NCBI GenBank assembly: GCA_028719885.1
Contig: JAQYLT010000047.1
Coordinates: 1 to 51,682 of the forward strand
Length of the DNA stretch: 51,682 nt
From: Bacillota bacterium
GTDB lineage: Bacteria > Bacillota > Clostridia > Oscillospirales > Oscillospiraceae
Reading direction: 5' to 3'
Each line of letters begins with the position of its first letter. Within the stretch, counting starts at the first letter, position 1. The translations under genes were made by a program, and so were the position numbers. Under the pieces are notes generated by a model. The model was given only the letters and a program-made list of their open reading frames with translations. It was not told where the DNA came from and ran no database searches. This document shows positions 8,907 to 17,725 of the stretch, piece by piece.

Positions 8907-9935
8907 CTATTTGATTTCTTTCTGGTACTTTCTTCTCAGCTGGCCGCAGGAGGCATCGATGTCCCCGCCCAGGGTCCGGCGGACGGTGGCGGTGACGCCG
9001 CCCCGCTCCAATTCTTCCTGAAACGCCGCCACAGCCGCCCGGCTGCTGGGCTTTAAGGGACTTTCCTCCACATGATTCAAGGGAATCAGATTAAAATGGG
9101 CGGGCAGTCCCTTGAGCCGGGAAAGGAGCTCTTTGGCATCCTCCACGGAATCGTTCACGCCATCGATCATGGCATACTCAAAGGAGATGCGCCTGGAGGT
9201 GGCCTGGTAATACCGGCGGCAGGCGGCAAGCAGCTCCTCGCTGGGATAGGCCTTGTTCACCGGCATGATGGTATTCCGGATGGCGTCATTGGGCGCGTGG
9301 AGGGACACGGAAAGGGTCAGCTGCAATTTGCGCTTGGCCAGCTCGTCGATCTTCGGCACCAGGCCGCAGGTGGAAAGGCTGATGTGCCGCATGGAGATAT
9401 TCATCCCCTCCGGGCTGTTCACCAGCTCCAAAAAGCGCATCACATTGTCGAAATTATCCAGGGGCTCCCCGATGCCCATGAGCACAATGTGGGAAATGGG
9501 CAGGCCGGAGTCCACCTGGGTAAACAGCACCTCGTCCAGCATCTCAAAGGGCTCCAGCCGGCGAACCAGACCGCCGATGGTGGAGGCGCAGAAGGCGCAG
9601 CCCATCCGGCAGCCCACCTCCGTGGAGATGCAGACGGTGTTTCCATAGTGATAGCGCATGAGCACCGTTTCCACGCAGTTGCCGTCGGACAGCTGCCAGA
9701 GGTATTTGATGGTGCCGTCCCGGCTGGATTCCTGCCGCCGCACCACACCGGGGGCGCAGATGGGATACTGCTCTGTCAGCGTATCCCGCAGCTGCTTGGG
9801 CAGGTTGGTCATTTCATCGTAGGAGCGGACGCCCCGGTGGAGCCAGGTATACACCTGCTTGGCCCGAAAGGCGGGCTGCCCCATCTGCTGAAACAGACCG
9901 GACAGCTCCGGCAGCGTCATGGATTTCAGGTTCAT
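8907..9935 (-). CDS. rlmN: Dual-specificity 23S rRNA/tRNA adenine-C2 methyltransferase RlmN
   Basis: 342 residues, full length. Radical SAM enzyme: the cluster motif CRMGCAFC gives Cys109, Cys113 and Cys116, followed by a GIGEPL box. The second mechanistic cysteine is near the C-terminus in DIDASCGQL (Cys330). It methylates A2503 of 23S rRNA and A37 of some tRNAs, using a methylated cysteine intermediate. It overlaps rsmB by four bases (9932-9935), so the two are translationally coupled. Nothing unusual except the repeat element that follows its stop. Confidence 0.97.
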   Translation of the reverse strand: MNLKSMTLPELSGLFQQMGQPAFRAKQVYTWLHRGVRSYDEMTNLPKQLRDTLTEQYPICAPGVVRRQESSRDGTIKYLWQLSDGNCVETVLMRYHYGNTVCISTEVGCRMGCAFCASTIGGLVRRLEPFEMLDEVLFTQVDSGLPISHIVLMGIGEPLDNFDNVMRFLELVNSPEGMNISMRHISLSTCGLVPKIDELAKRKLQLTLSVSLHAPNDAIRNTIMPVNKAYPSEELLAACRRYYQATSRRISFEYAMIDGVNDSVEDAKELLSRLKGLPAHFNLIPLNHVEESPLKPSSRAAVAAFQEELERGGVTATVRRTLGGDIDASCGQLRRKYQKEIK

Positions 9936-11245
9936 GGCTTCCTCCGCAGACGGCAGATAAAGAAGCCGTCGGTATCATACTCGCCGGGAATCAAGGTGAT
10001 CATCCCGGATTCATTCTTGGGGAAAATATCCGGCAGCGCCAGCGCTTCCCGTTGGAATTCCCGGTGGCATTCCAAAAAGGCGGACACCACAGCCTCGTTT
10101 TCCCTGGGCAGCACCGTGCAGGTGGAGTACAGCAGCACCCCGCCGGGCCGGACGTATTTTGCCTGGTTTTCTAAGATTGCGCCTTGCAGCTCCGGCAGCG
10201 CTTCCAGCTCCCGGAGATTTTTATAGCGGATATCCGGCTTTTTCCGGATGATGCCCAGGCCGGAGCAGGGTACATCGGCAATGACCGCATCGAAGGCCTC
10301 CAGCCACGCAGGATTCCGCTCCGAGGCGTCCCGGCACTGGGCGGTGATATTGGAAAATCCCAGCCGCTCCGCCCCCTTGGCAATGAGCTCCGCCTTGTGG
10401 GGGTAGATATCGCAGGACAGGATGCTGCCCGTGCCCTCCATGGCCAGGGCGGCGGCAAAGCTCTTGCCCCCGGGGGCGGCACAGCAGTCCAGAACATTCC
10501 AGCCCTTTTGAAGCTGGGCGCAAAGGACACTCAGCCGGGAGGCCGGGTCCTGGACATAGAAAAGGCCCTGACGGAATTCCTCCAGCCGTTCCAGATTCCC
10601 CAGGCCGGAGAGCACCAGGCAGTTTTCCATCCAGCTGTGGCACCGCACCTCAATTCCCCGCTCCTCCAGCAGCCGGGTCAGCTCCCCGGCGGTGGTTTTC
10701 AGGGTGTTCACCTGAATGCAGGTCTGGGGGGCGGTGTTGTCGGCGATGAGCATGGGCTCCAGCTTTCCCTTTGGCAGGCTCTTTTTCAGCAGGGTGATCA
10801 ATTCCTCCGGGTGGCTGTACCGGTCCGCATAGCTCACCGGCTCCACCCAGCTGCCCCAGGTGGAGGCAGCCTTGCGAAGCACCGCGTTGACAAGGGCCGG
10901 GGCATTTTTCTGCCCCCGGCAGTATTTCTTGGTCAGCTCCACGGACTCATTCACCGCGGCGCTGTCCGGAATCCGGTCCAATTCGGAAATCTGGTAGAGT
11001 CCCAGATGGAGAATGTCCTTCACCACGGGATGCAGCCCGGAGAGCTTGCCGGTGAGAAATTGCTTTAAATAAAAATCCAGCTTGTTCCGGTTTTGCAGCA
11101 CCCCATAAACCAGCCTGGTGGCCAGGGCGGCATCCCGGCTCTCCAAACGGTCCCGCTGCAGATATTCTTTCAGGGCGGCGTTGGGCCAGGCTCCGTTTTT
11201 CCGGCAGGCAATCAGCGCGTTCAGCGCCGTTTCCCGGGCGGCCAT
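9932..11245 (-). CDS. rsmB: 16S rRNA (cytosine-967-C5)-methyltransferase RsmB
   Basis: 437 residues. N-terminal NusB-like RNA-binding domain (about 1-150), then a Rossmann methyltransferase with SAM motif LDCCAAPGGKS and the two cysteine motifs of m5C enzymes, ADVPCSGLG (release) and LYSTCTVLPREN (nucleophile). It modifies C967 in 16S rRNA. Its start overlaps the fmt stop by one base and its stop overlaps the rlmN start, so the def-fmt-rsmB-rlmN string is tightly coupled. Length and motifs are typical. Confidence 0.96.
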   Translation of the reverse strand: MAARETALNALIACRKNGAWPNAALKEYLQRDRLESRDAALATRLVYGVLQNRNKLDFYLKQFLTGKLSGLHPVVKDILHLGLYQISELDRIPDSAAVNESVELTKKYCRGQKNAPALVNAVLRKAASTWGSWVEPVSYADRYSHPEELITLLKKSLPKGKLEPMLIADNTAPQTCIQVNTLKTTAGELTRLLEERGIEVRCHSWMENCLVLSGLGNLERLEEFRQGLFYVQDPASRLSVLCAQLQKGWNVLDCCAAPGGKSFAAALAMEGTGSILSCDIYPHKAELIAKGAERLGFSNITAQCRDASERNPAWLEAFDAVIADVPCSGLGIIRKKPDIRYKNLRELEALPELQGAILENQAKYVRPGGVLLYSTCTVLPRENEAVVSAFLECHREFQREALALPDIFPKNESGMITLIPGEYDTDGFFICRLRRKP

Positions 11246-12156
11246 CAGCTTTTCAGAGGATGACCCCGGAAATAGTCCGGCGCGGCCATCCGTTTGCCGC
11301 CCTCGGCCTGGAGGGCGCGAATTTCCACAGCCCCCTGGCCGCAGGCGATGACCAGGCCGTTTTTATTCAATTCCAGCACCGCGCCGGGTTCCCCGGAACC
11401 GGGCACCACTCTGGTTTCATGCACTTTAAACAGGGTTCCGTTCAGCTCCATGGTGGCCACGGGCCAGGGATGGAGCCCCCGAACCTGATCGTGAATCTGC
11501 TGGGCGGTTTTGCTCCAATCAATGGGGCACATGGATTTATCCAGCATGGGCGCGTAGCTCACCTGGCTCTCGTCCTGATGGGTGCGGGCAATTTCTTCCC
11601 CGGCAGCAAACCGGGAAAGGGTCTTGCTCAAAAGCGCGGCCCCCAGCACCGCCAGCCGGTCCAGCAGCTCTCCGGCGGTTTCATTCTCCCCGATGGGAGT
11701 TTTGGATACATCGATGATGTCACCGGCGTCCATTTCCCGCACCAGATACATGGCGGTGACGCCGGTCTCTTTCAGGCCGTCCAGCACGGCCCACTGATAG
11801 GGGGCGGAGCCCCGGTACTTGGGCAGGATACTTGCATGGATGTTGATGCAGCCAAGCTTCGGAATATCCAGCACCTTCTGGGGCAGGATCCGACCATAGG
11901 CCACCACCGCGCAGACATCGGGCTTTAAGGACCGCAGCTGCTCCACCGTTTCTTCCTCCCGGAAGTTCTCCGGCTGGAAAACGGGAATCCCCGCGTCCTG
12001 GGCCACCTGCTTCACGGGAGAGGCCACCAGCTTCATGTGTCTTCCCTTGGGCCGGTCGGGCTGGGTATAAACGCCCACCACCTCAAAGCCGTCTGACAGA
12101 ATCTTTTTCAGGCAAGTGGCCGCAATGTCCGGCGTCCCCATGAAAACAACTCTCAA
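11245..12156 (-). CDS. fmt: Methionyl-tRNA formyltransferase
   Basis: 303 residues. N-terminal formyl-transferase domain with the formate-binding core NIHASILPKYRG and the usual SAPYQWAV continuation, and a C-terminal OB-like tRNA-binding domain from about residue 205. It uses 10-formyl-tetrahydrofolate to formylate initiator Met-tRNA, linking translation initiation to the folate C1 pool. It overlaps def by four bases (12153-12156), so formylation and deformylation are encoded together, as in many bacteria. The motifs look intact. Confidence 0.97.
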   Translation of the reverse strand: MRVVFMGTPDIAATCLKKILSDGFEVVGVYTQPDRPKGRHMKLVASPVKQVAQDAGIPVFQPENFREEETVEQLRSLKPDVCAVVAYGRILPQKVLDIPKLGCINIHASILPKYRGSAPYQWAVLDGLKETGVTAMYLVREMDAGDIIDVSKTPIGENETAGELLDRLAVLGAALLSKTLSRFAAGEEIARTHQDESQVSYAPMLDKSMCPIDWSKTAQQIHDQVRGLHPWPVATMELNGTLFKVHETRVVPGSGEPGAVLELNKNGLVIACGQGAVEIRALQAEGGKRMAAPDYFRGHPLKS

Positions 12157-12638
12157 GTTTCTTCCTCCGCTTCCGCGTTCAATTCTTCCTCGGTGAGGTA
12201 GCGCTCCATGATCTCGGTGTAGACGATGCCATCCAGGTGGTCCAGCTCATGACAGAAGCACCGGGCGACGATCTCCTCGCCCTCGGCCTCGAACCATTGG
12301 CCGTCCCGGTCCTGGGCCCGGACCTTGGCATAATAGGGCCGCTTCACCAGGCCGTATTTCCCGGGGACGCTGAGGCAGCCCTCGGCTCCCTCCTGCTCCC
12401 CGTCGGTTTCCAGCAGCTCCGGGTTCACCAGCTCCAGGATGTCCTCTCCGGTGTCCACCACCACCACCCGGCGGAGAATGCCCACCTGGGGGGCGGCCAG
12501 TCCCACGCCGTTGGCCTGGGCCAGGGTTTCCCGCATATCGTCCAGCAGCTTGTGCAGACGCCAGTCAAATTTTTCCACCGGACGGCAGACCTTATGCAGG
12601 GCCGGCTCGTCGGTCGTCAGAATCTTACGAAGTCCCAT
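12153..12638 (-). CDS. def: Peptide deformylase
   Basis: 161 residues. All three deformylase motifs are present: GVGLAAPQVG, EGCLSVPGKYG (metal-binding Cys) and CHELDHLDG (two metal-binding His and catalytic Glu). It removes the formyl group from nascent N-terminal methionine, with Fe2+ or Zn2+ as cofactor. The short acidic C-terminal tail (EEELNAEAEEET) is common in clostridial enzymes. It is the first gene after a family A element that separates it from priA. Confidence 0.97.
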   Translation of the reverse strand: MGLRKILTTDEPALHKVCRPVEKFDWRLHKLLDDMRETLAQANGVGLAAPQVGILRRVVVVDTGEDILELVNPELLETDGEQEGAEGCLSVPGKYGLVKRPYYAKVRAQDRDGQWFEAEGEEIVARCFCHELDHLDGIVYTEIMERYLTEEELNAEAEEET

Positions 12639-12670
12639 ATTCTATCTCCTTGGAATTTGTAATTGTCTAT

Positions 12671-12824
12671 TCGTAGGGAACGGATTTATCCGTTCCGAAA
12701 CGTTGGTTGACCTCTGTGGTTGGTTGAATGGTATTCTTTGAAATGTATTCTCGACGTTTTACCATCCAACCAACCGAATTGGAAACAATTACGTTTCGGA
12801 ATGCATAAATGCATTCCCTACGAA
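12671..12824. repeat. Palindromic intergenic element, family A (diverged copy)
   Basis: The left end TCGTAGGGAACGGATTTATC forms a hairpin with the CGTTCC that follows. The right end is GGAATGCATAAATGCATTCC followed by CTACGAA. The two end palindromes differ in sequence yet each stays self-complementary. It lies between priA and def, interrupting an otherwise operonic string. No coding sequence is supported. Confidence 0.85.
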
Positions 12825-12873
12825 GCGTTGGTCGTTTTCCGTTTAACGTGCCGCCGATAAGAAGGAACCTTCA

Positions 12874-15321
12874 TCACTCAAACCCGTTGACATCGGCAAA
12901 GGCGGAAATTCCCCGGTTCTGCTTGTCCTTGCCGAATTCCATCAGCAGCCAGGCAATGAGCTGGCGCAAGGGTCTGGTCATCCGGCAGTTCACTGTGAGC
13001 CGGTAGCGGTAGTGATAATTGATTTTCGGCACCGGGCAGGGCGCAGGACCCAAAACCTGCCCCTGCTGACCCCGGTACCGGGGCTGGGCCAGGCAGGCAA
13101 TCAGGCTGTCCCGGAATTTCACCGCACCCCGGAGTACCCCGGCCTCGTCCTCCCCCTGGAAGGTGATCATCAGCTGGTCCCCGAAAGGCGGCGCGTTCTG
13201 AACCTGGCGCAGCCGAATCTCCATTTCATAAAAGCCGTCGTAATCCTGCATGGCGGCCAGCCGAATCAGCTGGTGGCCGGGCACCATGGTTTGAATCACC
13301 GCCCGGCCGGTTCGCTCTCCCCGGCCCGCCCGGCCGACCACCTGGGTCAGCAGGTTGAAGGTGGTCTCCCCCGCCCGGTAGCCGCCGGTGTAGAGAGACA
13401 AATCCGCATCCAGCACTCCCACCAGGGTGACCCTCGGCAGATTCAAGCCCTTGGCAACCATCTGGGTGCCCAGCAGCACGGGCACATTCTCCTTTTGAAA
13501 ATGCTCCAAAATCTTTTCGTGGGTGTTCACGGCGCTGACGGTATCCGCGTCCATCCGGTCCACCGCCATATCCGGAAACAGCTCCAAAAGCTCCTGCTCT
13601 ACCTTCTGGGTGCCGGTGCCCATGGTTTTCATGGGGCCGCCACACTTGGGGCACCGCTGGGGCGCGGGCTGGGAAAAGCCGCAGTAGTGGCACATCAGCC
13701 GCCCGTTGGCGCTGTGATAGGTCATGGGAATGGAGCAGCGGGGGCATTCCGGCGTCTCCCGGCAGTCCACGCAGAGCATGGCGCGGCTGTTGCCCCGGCG
13801 GTTTAGAAGCAGGACGGTTTGGTCCCCCCGGCTCCAATTGTCATAAATCGCCTGCCGGAGGGAATCGCTGAGGCTTAAATCGTTGCCCAGCTTCACTTCC
13901 TCCCGCATGTCCACAATTTCCACCTCCGGCAGGGGGCGGCCATTGTAGCGCTCTTTTAATGTATACAGGGAATAATCCCCGGTTTTGGCCCGATACATAC
14001 TCTCCACGCTGGGGGTGGCGGAGCCCAGGAGCACCATGGCGTTTTCTTTCACGCCCCGCCAGATGGCCACTTCCTTGGCGGAATACCGGGGAGAATTTTC
14101 GGATTTATAGGAATGCTCCTGCTCCTCATCCAGAATGATGAGGCCCAGATCGGTACTGGGCGCGAACACGGCGGAGCGGGTGCCCACAATGACCCGGGCT
14201 TCCCCGGCGCGAACCCGCTTCCACTGGTCGTACCGCTCTCCCAGTCCCAAGCTGCTGTGGAGAATGGCCACGGTCTCGCCGAACCAGGCGGCCATCAATC
14301 CCAAAAGCTGGGGCGTCAGGGCAATTTCCGGCACCAAAAGCAGGGCGGATTTGCCGTCCTCCAGGCATTTTTGAATCAACTGAATGTATACCGAGGTTTT
14401 GCCGGAGCCGGTGATGCCGTAGAGCAGGGCCACGCCGGGCTTCTCCGATTCCATCTGAGCGGAGAGCCCCTCAAAGCAGCGCTGCTGCTCCGGGTTTAAA
14501 ACCAGGGGCCGGTGAATTTCCGCGGGACGAATTTCCCGGCAGCGGAGCACCGGCCGCTCCGAAAAGGTGACATAGCCCAATTCCTCCAGCCGCTTCAAGG
14601 TGGAGAGGGTTGCCCCGGTGTAGTAGCAGACATCCTTTGCGGCAGCGCTGCCCAGGGAGCACAGCAGCTCCAAGGCACTGCGCTGCAAGGCGGCAGAGCG
14701 GGGCCGGGCGGCGGCAAACTCCATGGCCTGCTCCACGGGAACCGCCAGGGTGACCACCTTTTCCGTCTTGTCACTGACCCGGCGGTGAAACTCCTGCTGG
14801 GAGGAGATCCACTTCTTCCGCAGCAGGTAGGATATGGCATCCTCAAAAACGGTACGGGAGGGCACTGCATCCTCCAGGGCCGTTTCCTCCGCCTGGCCGC
14901 CCAATTCCTCCAGCCGCTGCAGCAGGGAAAGAGCTCCCTCCTTGCGGATGGAGGCGGTTTTCCAGCTGCGGTCCTCCGTCAGGGAAAACAGCGCCCGGGT
15001 ATGAAACCACGCCCCCGCCGGGAGCATGGCGCGAATGGCATCGAAAAAGGTGCAGAAATACCGCTCCCGCAGGAAGGCCGCCAGGCGGAGCTGACCGGCG
15101 GTGAGCAGGGGCTCTTCCTCCAGCACCCGTTGGATGGATTTCAGCCCATTCTCATCACCCGGCTCCAGGGAGAGAACGATTCCCTCCGCCATCTTGTTGC
15201 CCCGGCCAAAGGGAACCTGCACCCGATGGCCGGGCTGCAGCTCCATTCCCTCCGGAACGCGGTAGGAATAGGGCTTGTCAATGGCAAAAACAGCCGCAGA
15301 TACAGCGATTTTTCCGATCAT
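12874..15321 (-). CDS. priA: Primosomal replication restart helicase PriA
   Basis: 815 residues. N-terminal 3'-DNA-binding domain (IDKPYSYRVPEG), winged-helix region, then superfamily 2 helicase with Walker A YGITGSGKTSVY, Walker B variant LIILDEEQEHSYK, and VLLGSATPS. An inserted zinc-binding region carries paired cysteines CVDCRETPECPRC and CHYCGFSQPAPQRCPKC. PriA recognises stalled forks and reloads the replicative helicase. It is 18 bases downstream of rpoZ, the common clostridial arrangement. It is slightly longer than the E. coli enzyme, within the clostridial range. Confidence 0.96.
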   Translation of the reverse strand: MIGKIAVSAAVFAIDKPYSYRVPEGMELQPGHRVQVPFGRGNKMAEGIVLSLEPGDENGLKSIQRVLEEEPLLTAGQLRLAAFLRERYFCTFFDAIRAMLPAGAWFHTRALFSLTEDRSWKTASIRKEGALSLLQRLEELGGQAEETALEDAVPSRTVFEDAISYLLRKKWISSQQEFHRRVSDKTEKVVTLAVPVEQAMEFAAARPRSAALQRSALELLCSLGSAAAKDVCYYTGATLSTLKRLEELGYVTFSERPVLRCREIRPAEIHRPLVLNPEQQRCFEGLSAQMESEKPGVALLYGITGSGKTSVYIQLIQKCLEDGKSALLLVPEIALTPQLLGLMAAWFGETVAILHSSLGLGERYDQWKRVRAGEARVIVGTRSAVFAPSTDLGLIILDEEQEHSYKSENSPRYSAKEVAIWRGVKENAMVLLGSATPSVESMYRAKTGDYSLYTLKERYNGRPLPEVEIVDMREEVKLGNDLSLSDSLRQAIYDNWSRGDQTVLLLNRRGNSRAMLCVDCRETPECPRCSIPMTYHSANGRLMCHYCGFSQPAPQRCPKCGGPMKTMGTGTQKVEQELLELFPDMAVDRMDADTVSAVNTHEKILEHFQKENVPVLLGTQMVAKGLNLPRVTLVGVLDADLSLYTGGYRAGETTFNLLTQVVGRAGRGERTGRAVIQTMVPGHQLIRLAAMQDYDGFYEMEIRLRQVQNAPPFGDQLMITFQGEDEAGVLRGAVKFRDSLIACLAQPRYRGQQGQVLGPAPCPVPKINYHYRYRLTVNCRMTRPLRQLIAWLLMEFGKDKQNRGISAFADVNGFE

Positions 15322-15339
15322 AAGCCCTCCAAAAATGTC

Positions 15340-15546
15340 TTAGTGCTTGTACTCTTCCTTCACATAACCGGTGAGCTCACCGTTGGCGACCTCGCGAATG
15401 GCCATGGTGACGGGCTTCTCCGGCAGGTCCTCCTGGAAGGCCTCCGCCTCGGCGGCAATCTGACGGGCCCGGTGGGCAACCAGGTTCACCAGCAGATAAC
15501 GGCTTTCCACATTCTTCAGCAAATCAGCAACAGGGGGATAAAGCAT
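15340..15546 (-). CDS. rpoZ: DNA-directed RNA polymerase omega subunit
   Basis: 68 residues starting MLYPPVADLL, with SRYLLVNLVAHRARQIAAEA matching the conserved omega core that latches onto the beta-prime subunit. I chose ATG at 15546 because TTGGAGG lies nine bases upstream; an in-frame TTG at 15561 overlaps that ribosome binding site and is unlikely. The C-terminus (MAIREVANGELTGYV) is also typical. It lies between gmk and priA as in many Firmicutes, but a family A element separates it from gmk. Confidence 0.93.
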   Translation of the reverse strand: MLYPPVADLLKNVESRYLLVNLVAHRARQIAAEAEAFQEDLPEKPVTMAIREVANGELTGYVKEEYKH

Positions 15547-15644
15547 TTTCGTAGCCTCCAAAAAAAGATAGTGTACACCACCCCGAAAGGCGGTGGGATT
15601 GATAAATCAATGACGAAGCTTTCAGCCTTAATAAGCTGATTGTA

Positions 15645-15863
15645 AAATTGGTGTTTGCCGGGTTCATTCAACGGAAAATGTTTTAATATGTGCGTAGGGA
15701 ACGCATTTATGCGTTCCGAAAGGCGGATGAACATCCGTGGTTCGTTGGATGGTAACGGGTTCCTTTTTCAACATTTTTCCATCCAACGTGCATCCCATAA
15801 AAACGTTACCGGGCGGAACGGATAAATCCGTTCCCTACAAAACATCTCTGCAAACACCAATTT
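15645..15863. repeat. Palindromic intergenic element, family A, with 14-bp outer inverted repeats
   Basis: The outer repeats AAATTGGTGTTTGC (15645-15658) and GCAAACACCAATTT (15850-15863) are perfectly inverted. The core 15692-15840 has left palindrome GGAACGCATTTATGCGTTCC and right palindrome GGAACGGATAAATCCGTTCC, each beside CGTAGGG or CCCTAC. Between them are GTTGGATGG and CCATCCAAC arms. This copy shows the full architecture best. It lies between gmk and rpoZ. Confidence 0.88.
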
Positions 15864-15902
15864 GTCAATACGCTTACAAAAACCGATCAGCTGAATCAGC
15901 AA

Positions 15903-16448
15903 TTATCCAATAATATTCAGGATTTCCTGGGCGCAGCGCTGGGCATCGTCGTTCACAACCACATAATCGTACCAGCTGCGCTGCTCCATTTCCCATTTTG
16001 CCCGGTCCAGGCGCATGGCGATCTGGTCCTCAGGGGTATCTCCCCGGCCCCGCAGGCGCCGCTCCAGCTCCTCCACGGAGGGGGGCATGATGAAAACCAG
16101 CACCGCATCCGGCGCGGTGGAGCGGACCATTTTGGCGCCGTTGGGCTCAATGTCCAGCAGCACATGGCCCTTTTGCCGTTTCTCGGCAATCTGGTCTCGG
16201 GGGGTGCCGTAGTAATAGTCGTTGTGCCGGTCGTATTCCAAAAACGCGTCCCGGTGAATCATATCCTGGAAGCGCTCTGTGGTGACGAAGAAATAGTGCT
16301 TCCCATCCACCTCGTCCGGACGGGGAGGCCGGGTGGTGGCGGAAACGGAGAAAAACAGGTCCGACCGCTGCTCCATCATCAGCTTCAGCACGGTGCCCTT
16401 GCCCACGCCGGAGGCGCCGGATATGACAATCAGCTTTCCTTGACTCAT
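15903..16448 (-). CDS. gmk: Guanylate kinase
   Basis: 181 residues, slightly shorter than the E. coli enzyme. P-loop [10 protein letters not shown] (10-19), GMP-binding segment [19 protein letters not shown] and lid region [13 protein letters not shown] are all present. It phosphorylates GMP to GDP, feeding GTP and alarmone pools. The start (GAGGAGG eight bases upstream) overlaps the remA stop by four bases, so the pair is coupled. The remA-gmk order is conserved in clostridia and bacilli. Confidence 0.97.
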   Translation of the reverse strand: MSQGKLIVISGASGVGKGTVLKLMMEQRSDLFFSVSATTRPPRPDEVDGKHYFFVTTERFQDMIHRDAFLEYDRHNDYYYGTPRDQIAEKRQKGHVLLDIEPNGAKMVRSTAPDAVLVFIMPPSVEELERRLRGRGDTPEDQIAMRLDRAKWEMEQRSWYDYVVVNDDAQRCAQEILNIIG

Positions 16449-16711
16449 TCTTGGTCCTCCTCTGTCTTATCATCTGCGGTTCCCTGCCAGCGCTCCCCCA
16501 GGGTCTGGGTGGTCTGGGCAGACAAAATCACATGATCGGTATCCATCAGCAGCACGGCCTGGGTCTTCCGGCCGTAGGAGGCATCAATCAGCATTCCCCG
16601 GTCCCTGGCCTCCTGAATCACCCGCTTGATGGGGGCGGAATCCGGGTCAACCACCGCCAGGATCCTCTTTGCTGCAACCATGCTGCCGAATCCGATGTTC
16701 ACCAGCTTCAT
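16445..16711 (-). CDS. remA: RemA-like extracellular matrix regulator (DUF370)
   Basis: 88 residues, beginning [20 protein letters not shown], which is the DUF370/RemA signature. In Bacillus, RemA forms an oligomeric DNA-binding ring that activates biofilm matrix and osmolyte genes. The C-terminal tail ([11 protein letters not shown]) is acidic and probably disordered. A strong AAAGGAGG precedes the start. It is located between yicC and gmk, where the family is normally found. Its target genes in this organism cannot be read from the window. Confidence 0.93.
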   Translation of the reverse strand: MKLVNIGFGSMVAAKRILAVVDPDSAPIKRVIQEARDRGMLIDASYGRKTQAVLLMDTDHVILSAQTTQTLGERWQGTADDKTEEDQE

Positions 16712-16732
16712 TGGTTTCCTCCTTTGTGGGTG

Positions 16733-17617
16733 TTATTCAATGTTCTGGGTCTGCTCCCGGATTTTTTCCAGCTCCGCCTTGATGTCCACCACCACCCGGG
16801 CCAGCCGCAGGTCGGTGCACTTGGAGCCGATGGTGTTGGCCTCCCGGTTCATTTCCTGGAGCAGGAAGTCCAGCTTTCTGCCGATGGGCCCGCCGGAAGC
16901 CAGCATGGAATCCATCTGCTCCAGATGGCTTCTTAAACGGACGGTTTCCTCGTCCACCGCCACCTTGTCGGCAAAGATGGCAGCCTCCGTCAGGATGCGG
17001 CTTTCATCGATGGACGTGCTCGCCAGCACCTCCTGGAGCTTGTTGTACAGCCGGGTGCGATAGTCGATGACGGTTTGGGCATTGCCCGCCTCCACCTGGC
17101 TCACCAGCTCCCGGATGGTATTGCCCCGGGCGGTGAGATCGTTTTTCAGGGCCTGGCCCTCCCGGGCTCTCATGGCATCGTAATTGGAAAGAGCCGTCTG
17201 CATCACGCTCAGCAGGTCGGCAAGCAGCTGCTCCTCGTCCACCTGGGGTTTGTCCACGGTGAACACCTCGGGCATCCGGGACAAAAGCGCCACGCTGATG
17301 TCCTCCCGGATTTTGAATTCCTGGGCCATCTGGCGCATGGCATTCACATAGCCCGCCGCCAGGGCGGTGTTCAGCGTCACCTGGACATCGGCAGCTTCCT
17401 CCGCCCGCTGAGTGACGAACACATCCACCTTGCCCCGGGAGACGGCAGCTTTCACGGCCTGCTTCAGGGCATCCTCGGCAAAGGAGAGCATCCGGGGCAG
17501 CTTGATGGAGCAATCCAGATATCGGTTGTTGACGCTGCGGATTTCCACGGTGAACTCTCTTCCGTTCACCGTTTCCACGGCACGGCCATAGCCGGTCATA
17601 CTTTTGACCACAGTCAT
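16733..17617 (-). CDS. yicC: YicC family endoribonuclease
   Basis: 294 residues, starting MTVVKSMTGYGRAVE, the family N-terminus, and ending with the conserved KCTDLRLARVVVDIKAELEKI block (split here: KCTDLRLARVV, then VDIKAELEKIREQ). YicC proteins are RNases; the E. coli protein promotes decay of the small RNA RyhB. The central region is helical. It stands 21 bases before remA at the head of the gmk-rpoZ-priA string. An alternative GTG start two codons in has slightly better spacing to the GGGG site. Confidence 0.93.
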   Translation of the reverse strand: MTVVKSMTGYGRAVETVNGREFTVEIRSVNNRYLDCSIKLPRMLSFAEDALKQAVKAAVSRGKVDVFVTQRAEEAADVQVTLNTALAAGYVNAMRQMAQEFKIREDISVALLSRMPEVFTVDKPQVDEEQLLADLLSVMQTALSNYDAMRAREGQALKNDLTARGNTIRELVSQVEAGNAQTVIDYRTRLYNKLQEVLASTSIDESRILTEAAIFADKVAVDEETVRLRSHLEQMDSMLASGGPIGRKLDFLLQEMNREANTIGSKCTDLRLARVVVDIKAELEKIREQTQNIE

Positions 17618-17671
17618 TATCCCCTTTTTATGTTACATTTTTTAGTATCCTACGCAAATTGTTGTTTGACG

Positions 17672-17697
17672 GGCAAATTACCACCCGCCCTACGGTA
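17672..17697. repeat. Fragment of palindromic element (family C end)
   Basis: GGCAAATTACCACCCGCCCT followed by ACGG matches the right end of the family C element. AAATTGTTGTTTGACGG just before it resembles the outer inverted repeat. It lies in the 108-base gap between cdaR and yicC. Only one arm is present. Confidence 0.55.
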
Positions 17698-17725
17698 AAA
17701 ACAAGGGATTGTTCAAATTGGGGGT

